64,000 bases of DNA. Origin: Leucobacter luti (GTDB lineage: Bacteria > Actinomycetota > Actinomycetes > Actinomycetales > Microbacteriaceae). The notes below the pieces were generated by a model. That model saw only the letters and a program-made list of their open reading frames with translations. It did not search any database and had not been told where the DNA came from. The stretch spans positions 425,000-488,999 of the forward strand of contig NZ_SHKI01000002.1 in assembly GCF_004217175.1 (NCBI RefSeq). The letters are read 5' to 3'. The stretch's first letter is position 1; the number at the start of each line of letters is the position of its first letter. Position numbers and translations under genes: made by a program. This document shows positions 21,698 to 29,602 of the stretch, piece after piece.

Positions 21698-22591
21698 ATG
21701 CAGGAAACTGAGACCGCCACCTTCGAATCGTTGCTCGCGAGCGTCGATCTGCGCCTCGGCAGCGCGAAGCGCGTCACCCTGGCGCGTGGCGGCACGCTCG
21801 CGACCGCGGTGAACGCGACGAGCATGATCTACGTGGCGAGCGGCCGGCTCCGCGGCGCCCCGGCCCGATCCTGCGCGCTCACCCCCGGCGCGGCCGACCA
21901 CGCGCTCGCCGTTGCAGTTGGCGAGCGCTCAGCCCTCGACGCGGGTGACGCGGTGCTCACGCTCGGCCGCCGGCCGCTCTCGTTCGAGGCGGAGACGGAC
22001 GCCGAACTGATCGTTTCCACGCTTGAACTGACCGAGGCCGGAGCGAGACTGCACCGTCTGCTCCCGGACCCGCTCGTGATCACCAACTTCGACGGGCTCG
22101 ACCCGGCGGTCGCCGCGCTCGTGCGAAACATGGGCGCGGCCGAGGGGGAGTGCCGCATGCGCTCGGGCGACGCGCTGCTGTGCCGCCTCATGGTGCAGAC
22201 CGCGTTCCTCGCCGTGCTGCGCGCGTGGTTCACCGAGGGCTGCGCCCCGCGCGGGTGGTCGGCACGTGCCGCGGATCCGCAGCTCGACCGAGTGCTCACC
22301 GCGATCCACAGCGAGCCCGGCCGCGACTGGTCGCTCGAGACCCTCGCGGGGCTCGGCGCGATGTCGCGCTCGGTGTTTGCGCGGCGTTTCCGGGAGCTCC
22401 TGGGCGCCTCGCCCGCGCACTACGTGTCGGAGGTGCGGATGGAGACGGCGAAGCGCCGGCTCGAGACCGGCGCTTCAGTGTCGGAGACCTCGCGGGAGCT
22501 CGGCTACGAGTCGGACGAGGGGTTCCGGCGGGCGTTCAGACGCCACGCCGGGGTGGCCCCGTCGCAGTGGCGGGACCGCGCCCTGGCCTAG
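21698..22591 (+). CDS. AraC-family transcriptional regulator
   Basis: A 297-residue regulator with an N-terminal cupin-like sensing domain (AraC_binding_2/Cupin_6 style, residues about 20-190) and a C-terminal double helix-turn-helix (SLETLAGLGAMSRSVFARRFRELLGASPAHYV and SVSETSRELGYESDEGFRRAFRRHAGVAPSQWR). The TTGACA directly before the ATG looks like a -35 box, which leaves the exact start open. It is convergent with the MFS gene at 22620, and regulators of this subfamily commonly control an adjacent efflux pump. Confidence 0.9.
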   Translation: MQETETATFESLLASVDLRLGSAKRVTLARGGTLATAVNATSMIYVASGRLRGAPARSCALTPGAADHALAVAVGERSALDAGDAVLTLGRRPLSFEAETDAELIVSTLELTEAGARLHRLLPDPLVITNFDGLDPAVAALVRNMGAAEGECRMRSGDALLCRLMVQTAFLAVLRAWFTEGCAPRGWSARAADPQLDRVLTAIHSEPGRDWSLETLAGLGAMSRSVFARRFRELLGASPAHYVSEVRMETAKRRLETGASVSETSRELGYESDEGFRRAFRRHAGVAPSQWRDRALA

Positions 22592-22631
22592 CCGCGCTGT
22601 GGCCTAGCCGCGCTGTGGCTTAGCCGCGCTT
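22584..22631. repeat. three tandem 16-bp repeats holding both gene ends
   Basis: Three adjacent copies of TGGCCTAGCCGCGCTG (third copy slightly changed) lie between the convergent AraC and MFS genes. The stop codon of the AraC gene is in copy 1 and that of the MFS gene is in copy 3, so slippage here would alter the gap but not the proteins much. Confidence 0.8.
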
Positions 22632-23834
22632 CCGCCCGCCCGCCGCGCCGAAGAGGATCGCGCCGAGCACGAGCGTGACGGCCCCGGCCACGTACACCGC
22701 GGCGACACCGACCGAGTCGATCAGCAGCCCGCCCACGCCGGCAGCCAGCATGATCGCGCCCTGGAAGCCCACGACCACCAGGCTTCCGCCCGCTTCAAGC
22801 CGGTCGGGCGCGCGGTTGCCGATCCACGTATTGACCACGATCAACCAGGAGGCGAAGCTGAATCCCCACACCACGATCGCCGTGCCGACCGCCCAGAGCG
22901 CCCCGGGGAACGCCGCGACCGTGAGTACCGCGCCCGAGATGAGCAACGGGATCAGTACCGCGTAGACCGCAAAGGCGCGATCCACGACGATGCCCATGAC
23001 CACGTTGCCCACCAGCCCGCCGACGCCGAAGAGCGCGAGCAGCAGCACGATGGTCCCGGCGTCGAGCTGCGCGCCGCCGGGGACCTCGGACACGCGCTCG
23101 ATCGCGAGCCGAATGTACGTGTACGCGACGAAGTGTCCCAGCACTACGAGCACGTGCCCGGCAAAACCGAGCGCGATCCCGGGGCGCCGCAGCGTGTCTC
23201 CGAGCACAGCGAAGCTGCTCGCTCGCGCCGCTGGCACCGCCGGCAGTAGGAGCCGCACCGCCGCGGCAAGGACCACCATCGCGATCCCCGCGCCGGCGAA
23301 CACGACTCGCCAGTCGACGATCCCCGCGAAGAATACCCCGATCGGCACCCCGGCCACGGTGGCGAGCGACATGCCCGCCGAGGTGAACATCACGGCCCGG
23401 CCGAGCCGCTCGGGGCCGGCGATGCGCGCGGCAACGCTGATCGACATTGCCCAAAACGTCGAGATGGAGACCCCGAGCAGGAACCGCGCCGCGAGGAGGA
23501 GCGCGAACGACGGGGCGAATGCCACCACGAGGTTTGAGACCGCGGCGAGCAACGCCATCCAGGTGAGGAGCGAGCGGCGGTCGAGACGGGGGAAGATGAG
23601 GCCGACGGTCGGCGCCGCGAGGAGTCCGGCGAGCGCGGTGATGCTGACCGTCTGCCCGGCCTGGCCATCGGTCACGCCGAGTCCGCGCGCCATCTCGGTG
23701 AGCACGCCGTTCGGCAGAAACTCGGAGGTGACGAGGAGGAAGCTCATCAGCATCATGGCAATGAGCCCGCCGTAGCGCATCCGGGGCGCGGTCGACTGCT
23801 CGGGCGGGTGGAGGGATGATGCGGTGTTCGTCAT
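22620..23834 (-). CDS. MFS transporter, AraJ/YdhP-type efflux
   Basis: A 404-residue, 12-helix major facilitator. The N-terminal SEFLPNGVLTEMARGLGVTDGQAGQ, with a Glu in helix 1 and an LPxGVL-type turn, is typical of the drug:H+ antiporter-1 branch (AraJ, YdhP, purine-ribonucleoside efflux NepI). ATG 23834 is chosen because the conserved helix 1 starts about 20 residues later and the upstream frame is unconserved Arg/Gly-rich sequence; there is no clear ribosome binding site. It is convergent with the AraC regulator, its probable controller. Confidence 0.85.
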   Translation of the reverse strand: MTNTASSLHPPEQSTAPRMRYGGLIAMMLMSFLLVTSEFLPNGVLTEMARGLGVTDGQAGQTVSITALAGLLAAPTVGLIFPRLDRRSLLTWMALLAAVSNLVVAFAPSFALLLAARFLLGVSISTFWAMSISVAARIAGPERLGRAVMFTSAGMSLATVAGVPIGVFFAGIVDWRVVFAGAGIAMVVLAAAVRLLLPAVPAARASSFAVLGDTLRRPGIALGFAGHVLVVLGHFVAYTYIRLAIERVSEVPGGAQLDAGTIVLLLALFGVGGLVGNVVMGIVVDRAFAVYAVLIPLLISGAVLTVAAFPGALWAVGTAIVVWGFSFASWLIVVNTWIGNRAPDRLEAGGSLVVVGFQGAIMLAAGVGGLLIDSVGVAAVYVAGAVTLVLGAILFGAAGGRKRG

Positions 23835-23981
23835 GTGATCAAGCGTGACAGCGCGCCGAGTCTGGCGCCCGACCAGACGTCTCGCGTGCCCGACCGATCG
23901 TCCGGATTCGCCGCAACCGCCTGCCCGGCCGCCCGCGGTGCTCGGCCGCCCGGCCGCCCGCGCTGGTAGGCTTCGTGCGGG

Positions 23982-24026
23982 GTGGGGACCCTCTCGAACA
24001 CCAGAACGCCAGGTCACGCACTATGA
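23982..24026 (+). CDS. possible 14-residue leader ORF
   Basis: A GTG-started frame of 14 codons whose TGA overlaps the ATG of the lipoprotein gene (ATGA). The lipoprotein gene lacks a good ribosome binding site, so coupling would make sense. A TAGGCT box lies 9 nt upstream of the GTG. Nothing else supports translation. Confidence 0.25.
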   Translation: MGTLSNTRTPGHAL

Positions 24027-24427
24027 AACGCACGCAGTTCCGTCAGACACTCACCGTCCTTGTGGGCGCGGCGCTCTTGGGGAGCAGCCTCGTCTCCTGC
24101 GCGGCAGCCGAATCGCCCGCGCCCGCCGCGCCGAGCGAAGCGACCACTGCGCCGAGCACGACCGCTGCGCCGGGCCCGACGAATGCCGCGGACCCGGCCG
24201 CAACCGCCGCGCCCACCGACGGGGACACGATCGAGCGCTGCCACGAGCTCTTCACCGACGTGCTCCGCGCGTACAAGGCCGAGGGCCGCTACCGGGAGAT
24301 CGGTGAGGTGAACCGGCAGCGCGGGGTCGATTGCGACCCGAGCCGATACGAGACGCTCGCCGAGTTCACGGCGCGGATCGACGAGGTGGCCGCGAGCTAC
24401 TCGGCGGAACTCGGGGTCGAATTCTGA
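24023..24427 (+). CDS. small secreted lipoprotein of unknown function
   Basis: A 134-residue protein with a lipoprotein signal: Lys/Arg N-terminus, hydrophobic core, and lipobox LVSC with the acylated Cys near residue 26. An Ala/Thr/Pro-rich linker of about 45 residues follows, then a short soluble domain containing two Cys (CHELF and VDCDP) that could form a disulfide. I do not recognise the domain. It ends at a strong hairpin shared with the convergent surface-protein gene. Confidence 0.7.
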   Translation: MKRTQFRQTLTVLVGAALLGSSLVSCAAAESPAPAAPSEATTAPSTTAAPGPTNAADPAATAAPTDGDTIERCHELFTDVLRAYKAEGRYREIGEVNRQRGVDCDPSRYETLAEFTARIDEVAASYSAELGVEF

Positions 24428-24482
24428 GGACGCCTGCGCCCGCACGCGGTCTCGGCCGTCGGCGCGGGCGCTCTCGCCGAAA

Positions 24483-24519
24483 CCGATCCGGAAGCCCGAG
24501 TTCTGGGCGTCCGGATCGG
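24483..24519. terminator. bidirectional hairpin between convergent genes
   Basis: CCGATCCGG and CCGGATCGG form a perfect 9-bp outer stem, with GCCC/GGGC continuing inside. It sits between the lipoprotein gene and the surface-protein gene, both ending toward it. No T-run follows, as is usual in such GC-rich DNA. Confidence 0.6.
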
Positions 24520-24528
24520 GTGACCGGG

Positions 24529-26805
24529 CTATGAAACTGTGGGTTCCTGTCCAGGAATATCCGCGGCGACGTCCGCGCGGAGGCCCCGTCGCCGAGCCAC
24601 GGCCCACGCGGTGACCCCGCCGGCCACCAGCAGCACCCCCGCGGCGGCGAGCAGCCAGCCCAGGTATGCGTCCCCGCCGGTGCGCGCGAGGTCCGGGTCC
24701 GTGGGGGTGGGGACTGGTGGGCTCGGTGGTGTGATGGGCCCGGTCGGCCCCGGGGGGCCCGTCTGCACGGTGACCTCAAGCGGCTCTGCGTCTGACTCGA
24801 GGTGGTTCGCGTCGCCGTTGTAGTGTGCTCCGAACGAGGCGTCCGCATTCACCGCGAGCGTGTTGCCCTCGGGCATGCTGAACGTGCCGTCCGCGGCGAG
24901 CTCGAAATCGCCGATCCGGGTGTCGCCGTCCCAGACCGTCACTGTCCCGCTTGGATCGGCGCCCCGCGCGTCTGTAACGGTGCCCCCGAGCCGCAGCGCG
25001 GTCCCGGTCGGATAATTCGCCGCATCGCTCGTCGCCGCGGGCGCGCGGGACGCGGCTGCCCCCGAGACGGGAGTCTGTGCGGGCTCCGCGGTCGCCAGGA
25101 TCGTGAGTTCGGTGGAGGTGGGCAGTGGTGTGACCGTGAGCGTCGCGGTGGTGGTCGCCGTGGGGGCCTCGCCCGCGGCCGGGGTGAACGAAAGCTCAAC
25201 CGGGTAGGTGCCCACGTCGATGCGTGCATCGGGGGAGCGCAGCTCGGCGGTCCCGTCGTCGGTCGGTGCCGGATCGAGTTCGTACCCGGCAACGGTGCCG
25301 CGCACCGTGCCCTCGACGTGCTCGCCGGTGACGGTCGCTGTGATCGTGGTGTGGGCGCCGTACTCGACCGTCGTGTCAGGTGCGGTGATCTGCGTCTCGC
25401 CCTGATTGGGGATGAGCGGGCTGAAGAGATACACGGCGCCGGCACCATCGCGGGCGTCTGGTGCCCCGATCAGAGCCTGAATGCCGTCACCGACCAGTCC
25501 GCCCCCGAAGACCTGGTTGCCAAATCGCGCGCCGGGGGCCGGGTTCGATGCCACGAGGGTCTGCGCAACGGCGGGACGCTGTCGCGTGAGCTCATCCCCG
25601 GTTCCATCCGCCTCCAGGGCGTCGATACCGAAGACGCTCACCTCGCCCTCGCGATCCGGAAGCTGCACCGAGCTCACCAGCAGTGCGTTGCCGCTCACGC
25701 CGATGGAGCCCCCGAAATTGAGGGAATAGGGCGGCGGAATGATCTTCCCGCCAACTTGCTGGAGCGCGTGATCGAAGCGATAGACGGCGCCCTGGGTGCT
25801 GTTCCCCGCCGTGATTGCGGGCGTCCTGCAGCCGGTCTCGGGGTCGGCCGGATCTGCGCCTGCCGCGTTGGTCTCTACGGGAGAGCCCACATAGAGGGTC
25901 GTGTCGTCGAAATCGAGCGAGATACCAAACGCCGGACCGGATCCCGGAAGCAGTGCGGGGCAGCCCTGCGGGTCGGTCATGGGCTGCGTGGTGAACAGCG
26001 GCTCGTTCAGCGTCGTGAGATCCCAGAGGTACACGCCGCCGACTCGTGCGCCCTCAGGGCTGCGCACCTGGACGGCCCCGAGTGCGACGTGGTCGCCGCG
26101 CACGGCCACGCTCTGGCCAGTAATGCTGTTGGGGATCGGTGCCGCCGGGATGAGCGGGGTCCAGGTGTCTGTCGCGAGATCAACGACGAAGGCCATGCCC
26201 GTGTTGCTGACCCGATCGACGCGAGCGTTCGGAACGCCGACGACGAGCCGGTCGCCGTCGAGCGCGAGCCCCTCGCCAAATGAATCGCGGTAGCCGGAGA
26301 CTCGATCCGGCATCTCTGGAGGTGTGAGCGCCCGCTCAAATTCCCAGTCGTTCTCCCCGCTGCGTACGTACACGGCGACCTCCGCGGTGCTGGCCGATGC
26401 AATGTACACGTGCGAGGCGTCGGGGGCCATGGCGATCGCCTCGCCGAACCCCGGCGCGGGGCGCTCCAGCCGCGCGGTGGTCCACTCGCTCGCCGGGCCG
26501 GAGCTGTGCGTCACGCGGACGCTCTCGTGGAGCCGATCTGCGTACGCCACATAGTCTCCGGCGATCGCCTCGGCGTAGCCAGCACGGTATCCCGGATCTG
26601 GTTCGAAGCGGTGAATCTCGGTGTACTCGGGCGAGCCGGCGTCGGCCTCGGCGGGCCCTGAGTCGCTGTCGGCCAGTGGCAGAGCGAATCCGACCGCGAC
26701 GGCGAGCACGGCGGTGAGGGTGCGTCGCGCGCGGCGCACTCTCGAACGCGTGGGCGTTCCGGCGGGCTCCGCTGCGGGGTCGGGCGACGGTACATGCGGG
26801 GGCAT
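24529..26805 (-). CDS. wall-anchored FG-GAP/beta-propeller-like surface protein with Ig-like domains
   Basis: A 758-residue exported protein. The N-terminus has an Arg-rich stretch and a hydrophobic signal (residues about 28-45). Residues about 60-470 contain repeated units of the form xxGDxVAxGAxxxxxxxGAVYLF, typical of FG-GAP-like beta-propellers. Two Ig-like domains with TTxTLTVTPLPT linkers follow. The C-terminus has the sorting signal LARTGGDA, a hydrophobic span and RRR, matching the LAxTG motif of class E sortases. An extra 20-residue tail follows the basic stop-transfer. The gene probably forms a cell-surface adhesion or display protein; no sortase gene lies nearby. Confidence 0.8.
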   Translation of the reverse strand: MPPHVPSPDPAAEPAGTPTRSRVRRARRTLTAVLAVAVGFALPLADSDSGPAEADAGSPEYTEIHRFEPDPGYRAGYAEAIAGDYVAYADRLHESVRVTHSSGPASEWTTARLERPAPGFGEAIAMAPDASHVYIASASTAEVAVYVRSGENDWEFERALTPPEMPDRVSGYRDSFGEGLALDGDRLVVGVPNARVDRVSNTGMAFVVDLATDTWTPLIPAAPIPNSITGQSVAVRGDHVALGAVQVRSPEGARVGGVYLWDLTTLNEPLFTTQPMTDPQGCPALLPGSGPAFGISLDFDDTTLYVGSPVETNAAGADPADPETGCRTPAITAGNSTQGAVYRFDHALQQVGGKIIPPPYSLNFGGSIGVSGNALLVSSVQLPDREGEVSVFGIDALEADGTGDELTRQRPAVAQTLVASNPAPGARFGNQVFGGGLVGDGIQALIGAPDARDGAGAVYLFSPLIPNQGETQITAPDTTVEYGAHTTITATVTGEHVEGTVRGTVAGYELDPAPTDDGTAELRSPDARIDVGTYPVELSFTPAAGEAPTATTTATLTVTPLPTSTELTILATAEPAQTPVSGAAASRAPAATSDAANYPTGTALRLGGTVTDARGADPSGTVTVWDGDTRIGDFELAADGTFSMPEGNTLAVNADASFGAHYNGDANHLESDAEPLEVTVQTGPPGPTGPITPPSPPVPTPTDPDLARTGGDAYLGWLLAAAGVLLVAGGVTAWAVARRRGLRADVAADIPGQEPTVS

Positions 26806-27081
26806 AGCGATCCTCCACGGGGCTGAATCGGACGATGTGGCTCGCGCGCTCGGGACGATCCCGCGCTGGCCGACAGCAGAGACGATATGCCGCGATCGCC
26901 GCGCAACTTCGGTCTTTCCGGGAAAACCCGAAGAAGTGAGTGATTCGGCGCGATGACTGAGTTGGATCGCCCCGCTCTCCCCGGGGCGACGAGGGGGCTG
27001 AGTAGTGAGCCCCGGAGTCGCGGCCCCCGGCCCGTGTGACGAAATATGGCCGTGCGTTTGGGGTTGGCCAGCGCGTCGGCA

Positions 27082-27087
27082 TAACCT
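27082..27087 (+). promoter_or_regulatory. -10 box of a leaderless leader ORF
   Basis: TAACCT lies exactly 6 nt before the ATG at 27094, the same spacing found before several leaderless genes in this window. It would drive the small ORF, thioredoxin gene and DUF4395 gene. Confidence 0.5.
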
Positions 27088-27093
27088 GTAATT

Positions 27094-27153
27094 ATGGCTG
27101 CCATTCAGAACTACGCGTTCCCGGGTTGCCCGCGCACGCGCGAGGGGGCGTAG
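27094..27153 (+). CDS. 19-residue leaderless leader peptide before the thioredoxin gene
   Basis: The frame reads MAAIQNYAFPGCPRTREGA and stops 2 nt before the GTG of the thioredoxin gene. The thioredoxin ribosome binding site (GAGGGGG) lies within its last codons, so ribosomes reading it would reach the next start directly. It contains one Cys. Leaderless small ORFs of this kind are known upstream of many mycobacterial genes. Its translation is inferred from promoter spacing and position only. Confidence 0.45.
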   Translation: MAAIQNYAFPGCPRTREGA

Positions 27154-27155
27154 CA

Positions 27156-27587
27156 GTGTCTCCCGCTACCGCGGTCACCGTGCTCGCAGCGCTCGTACTC
27201 GGAGCTGTGGCGCTTGGCGAGGTGCTGCGCCGGCGTGGCGGGCGGGCGCGCGCGGTCCGCGGCGCCGAGGCTGTCGACTTTACGGAGCTGGGCGTTGCGG
27301 CGCCCGGCCGAACCGGCACCGTGGTGCAGTTCAGTACCGAGTACTGCGCCAGGTGCCCAGGTACGCGGCGCCTCGTCGCCGAGCTCGTGGGGGAGTCGCC
27401 GCACGTGGCCTTCGCGCACGTCGACGTGACGCACGCCCCGCAGCTCGCGCGGAAGTATCAGCTGCTCCAGACGCCCACGCTGCTGTTCATTGACGGCACC
27501 GGCACGCCCCACACCCGCGTGAGTGGCGTGCTGTCGCGGGCAACGATCGAGCGCGAGCTCGCGGCCCTGACCGGAGGAACCACATGA
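27156..27587 (+). CDS. membrane-anchored thioredoxin-like protein
   Basis: A 143-residue protein with an N-terminal membrane anchor (residues about 4-22), a basic stretch, and a thioredoxin-fold domain with the redox motif C64-A-R-C67 in STEYCARCPGTR. The cis-Pro segment is LLQTPTLLFIDGTG. The CARC dipeptide differs from the classic CGPC, so its redox potential may differ. The GTG at 27156 is preferred: a GAGGGGG site precedes it and the longer frame has no conserved part. Its stop overlaps the DUF4395 ATG by 4 bp, so the two work together. Confidence 0.85.
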   Translation: MSPATAVTVLAALVLGAVALGEVLRRRGGRARAVRGAEAVDFTELGVAAPGRTGTVVQFSTEYCARCPGTRRLVAELVGESPHVAFAHVDVTHAPQLARKYQLLQTPTLLFIDGTGTPHTRVSGVLSRATIERELAALTGGTT

Positions 27588-28135
27588 CCAAGTCGTCCCC
27601 TGACCTCGCCGCCGGCTCACGCCCGCCCGCGGGAATCGACCCGCGCGGCCCGCGCGTCAGTGCCGCAGTGACGGCGGTGCTCCTGCTCGCCGTGATCTAT
27701 CTTGCGCTCACCGGGAACTCCGTGTCGGGCACGCTGCCAGAGCTGTCGTTCGGCGAGCGGGCGAGCGCTCCGGCGACGCTGCTCCTGCTCGTGGTCGCGA
27801 TCCTGTTCGGCTGGTCGCTCGTCTCCGCGCGCACGCAGCCGCTCGGGGTGCTCTTCCGGTCGCTGGTGCAGCCGCGGCTCGCGCCCCCGCGCGAGTGGGA
27901 GGATCCGCGACCGCCGCGATTCGCACAGGGGGTGGGGCTTGTCGTCGTCTCGGTGGGTCTCGCGCTGCAGCTGCTCGGGATCCCGTGGGGGCTGCCCGCG
28001 GCGGCGGCGGCCGCGTTCATCGCAGCGTTCCTCAACGCCGCAATCGGGCTGTGCCTCGGCTGCGAGCTCTACCTGCTGCTCGCGCGCCTGCGCGGCGGGG
28101 GCGCGGGCGCTGGCGCTGCGGAGCGCCGAGTGTAG
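27584..28135 (+). CDS. DUF4395 family membrane protein
   Basis: A 183-residue protein with four membrane helices and the family signature FLNAAIGLCLGCELYLL near residue 150. The C-L-G-C pair sits within the last helix. DUF4395 genes often neighbour thioredoxin-like or thiosulfate sulfurtransferase genes, and here the ATG overlaps the thioredoxin stop (ATGA). A role in moving thiols or electrons across the membrane together with the CARC protein is plausible but unproven. The last codons and stop lie inside the first copy of the 59-bp hairpin repeat, so the C-terminus (GAERRV) has been shaped by that element. Confidence 0.82.
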   Translation: MTKSSPDLAAGSRPPAGIDPRGPRVSAAVTAVLLLAVIYLALTGNSVSGTLPELSFGERASAPATLLLLVVAILFGWSLVSARTQPLGVLFRSLVQPRLAPPREWEDPRPPRFAQGVGLVVVSVGLALQLLGIPWGLPAAAAAAFIAAFLNAAIGLCLGCELYLLLARLRGGGAGAGAAERRV

Positions 28136-28184
28136 CTGAATCTCCCTTTCGGGCTGTGCGAAGGCGGAGTTTTCGCACACTCGG
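28126..28184 (+). repeat. 59-bp palindromic element, copy 1
   Basis: Begins CCGAGTGT and ends ACACTCGG (8-bp terminal inverted repeat). Inside are CTCCCTTTCG...CGAAGGCGGAG followed by TTTT, a terminator-like hairpin, and the overlapping inverted pair TGTGCGAA/TTCGCACA. It contains the stop codon of the DUF4395 gene and probably ends that transcript. Confidence 0.85.
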
Positions 28185-28277
28185 TGCGGGTGCGGGTGCT
28201 GGGTGCGAGGTGCTGGTGCTGGTGCGGGACGCGGGTGCGGGTAAGAGGGCTGAGCATGGGCTGCGCGCTGCGGAGCG

Positions 28278-28336
28278 CCGAGTGTAGCTGAATCTCCCTT
28301 TCGGGCTGTGCGAAGGGGGAGTTTTTGCACACTCGG
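28278..28336 (+). repeat. 59-bp palindromic element, copy 2
   Basis: Nearly identical to copy 1, including the preceding GCTGCGGAGCG, with the arm CGAAGGGGGAG and a TTTTT run. It lies in intergenic DNA of GCGGGT-type degenerate repeats. The inner hairpin has 10 pairs and a single bulge. Confidence 0.85.
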
Positions 28337-28477
28337 CGCGGGTGCGGGTGCGGGTGCGGGGTGCGGGGTGCGGGGTGTGGGGTGCGAGGCGCGGGTGCTG
28401 GGCGCGGCGCGGGTGCAGAGTGGTGAGCGGGCTGCGCGCTGCGGGCGCCGCTGGGCGCGGGGCGCGCGCTGCGGGCG

Positions 28478-28536
28478 CAGAGTGTAGCCGAACCTCCCTG
28501 TCGGGCTGTGCGAAGGGGGAGTTTTCGCACACTCGG
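28478..28536 (+). repeat. 59-bp palindromic element, copy 3
   Basis: A third, slightly more diverged copy (GTAGCCGAACCTCCCTGTCG in the left arm) with the same inner hairpin and TTTT. All three copies have the same length and orientation. The last lies 90 bp from the 3' end of the convergent LysR gene. Confidence 0.85.
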
Positions 28537-28626
28537 CGCGGGCGCGGGCGCGGGGCGCGGGGCGCGGGCGCGGGACGTGGGCGCGGGTAAGGGTGCGGGT
28601 GCCGCGCTGCGCCGCGCTACGCCGCG

Positions 28627-29520
28627 CTACGCCGCGCCGCGGGCGGCGATCATGTCCCGCACGAGCGCCAGCGCGGGCCAGCTGTCTCGGCCGTCGCGCA
28701 GCTGCAGGTAGGTGCGGAGGTTCACGCCGGGGTCGCGGAGCGGGAGGAGCGCGACGCCGGGGCGGGCTGGGCGATCGCTGGGGAGGAGCCCCACGCCCAG
28801 CCCGGCCACGATGAACTCTTCGACCAGGTCCAGGCTGTCGGCCGCGTGGGTGACCCGCACGGGAAACCCCGCCACGGACGCCACGATCCGCAGGGCGTCC
28901 TCGTCTGCCCGGTTGCGCGAGTTGCCGATCCACGCGCTGTGCCGGTATGCGGTGAGCGGCGCGGCGGCCCCCTCCGGGATTCGGGTGAGGCTCTCCTCGG
29001 GCACACCGAGGCTCCAGGGCGTTGACCACAGCTGCCGGGTGACCCACTCTGCCCCGCGGGGCATGGGGGCAATGTCGTAGTCGTACGTGAGCGCGAGGTC
29101 CGTGCGGTCGGCGGCGAGCATCGCGAGCGCCCCCTCGGGCTCGTGCTGGTGGATCTCTACCGTGACGCTCGGGTGGTGCTCGGCGAGCTCGCGGACCACG
29201 GGGAGCACCGCGCGGCGGATCGCGCTGGAGAAGCCCGTGACCCGCACCGTCCCGGCCGGGGCCGCGGTGGGGTCGAGGTCGAGCCTGGCGCGCTGCACGG
29301 CGGCGAGGATCCCCCCGGCGTGCTCGGCGAGGCGCTCGCCGGCGGGGGTCAGTCGAACCCCGCGGCCAACGGGGAAGATGAGCTCTGTCCCGAGCTCGCG
29401 CGCGAGCAGCGCGATCTGCTGGGAGACCGTGGACGTGGAGGTGTGGAGCACGTCGGCGACCGCCCGCATTGATCCCAGGCGGGAGAGCTCGAAGATGAAG
29501 CGGAGGCGACGCGTGTCCAT
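28627..29520 (-). CDS. LysR-family transcriptional regulator
   Basis: A 297-residue regulator with an N-terminal winged helix (residues 1-60: RLRFIFELSRLGSMRAVADVLHTSTSTVSQQIALL) and a periplasmic-binding-protein-like effector domain (about 90-290). The ATG at 29520 begins exactly at the conserved helix-turn-helix; the long frame upstream is antisense to the EamA gene. It is divergent from that transporter with an 82-bp gap, the standard layout for a LysR activator and its target exporter. Confidence 0.92.
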   Translation of the reverse strand: MDTRRLRFIFELSRLGSMRAVADVLHTSTSTVSQQIALLARELGTELIFPVGRGVRLTPAGERLAEHAGGILAAVQRARLDLDPTAAPAGTVRVTGFSSAIRRAVLPVVRELAEHHPSVTVEIHQHEPEGALAMLAADRTDLALTYDYDIAPMPRGAEWVTRQLWSTPWSLGVPEESLTRIPEGAAAPLTAYRHSAWIGNSRNRADEDALRIVASVAGFPVRVTHAADSLDLVEEFIVAGLGVGLLPSDRPARPGVALLPLRDPGVNLRTYLQLRDGRDSWPALALVRDMIAARGAA

Positions 29521-29602
29521 TCGCCTATTGTCCCGGAAAGCTGAACGTAATGTCCATGAATGTCGCGTGGACGCGGACGAAGAGTTTTGCTCTACTGTGC
29601 CT

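Larger units (their letters stand above)
26806..27155. other. gap between the surface-protein gene and the thioredoxin gene
   Basis: Holds the promoter and leader of the surface-protein gene on the minus strand, a small stem with arms CTTCGG and CCGAAG near 26907-26933, and on the plus strand the TAACCT promoter and the small leader ORF of the thioredoxin gene. No other gene is seen. Confidence 0.6.
28136..28626. other. repeat-filled intergenic region
   Basis: A 491-bp gap with no gene. It holds the three 59-bp palindromic elements and, between them, low-complexity GGTGCG/GCGGGC hexamer-like repeats. The reading frames crossing it on the minus strand are repetitive and unlike proteins. Confidence 0.8.

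Noticed and set aside
28126..28536. Possible CRISPR array from regularly placed repeats
   Set aside because: There are only three copies, the spacing is irregular (about 93 and 141 bp), and the spacers are low-complexity GGTGCG repeats.
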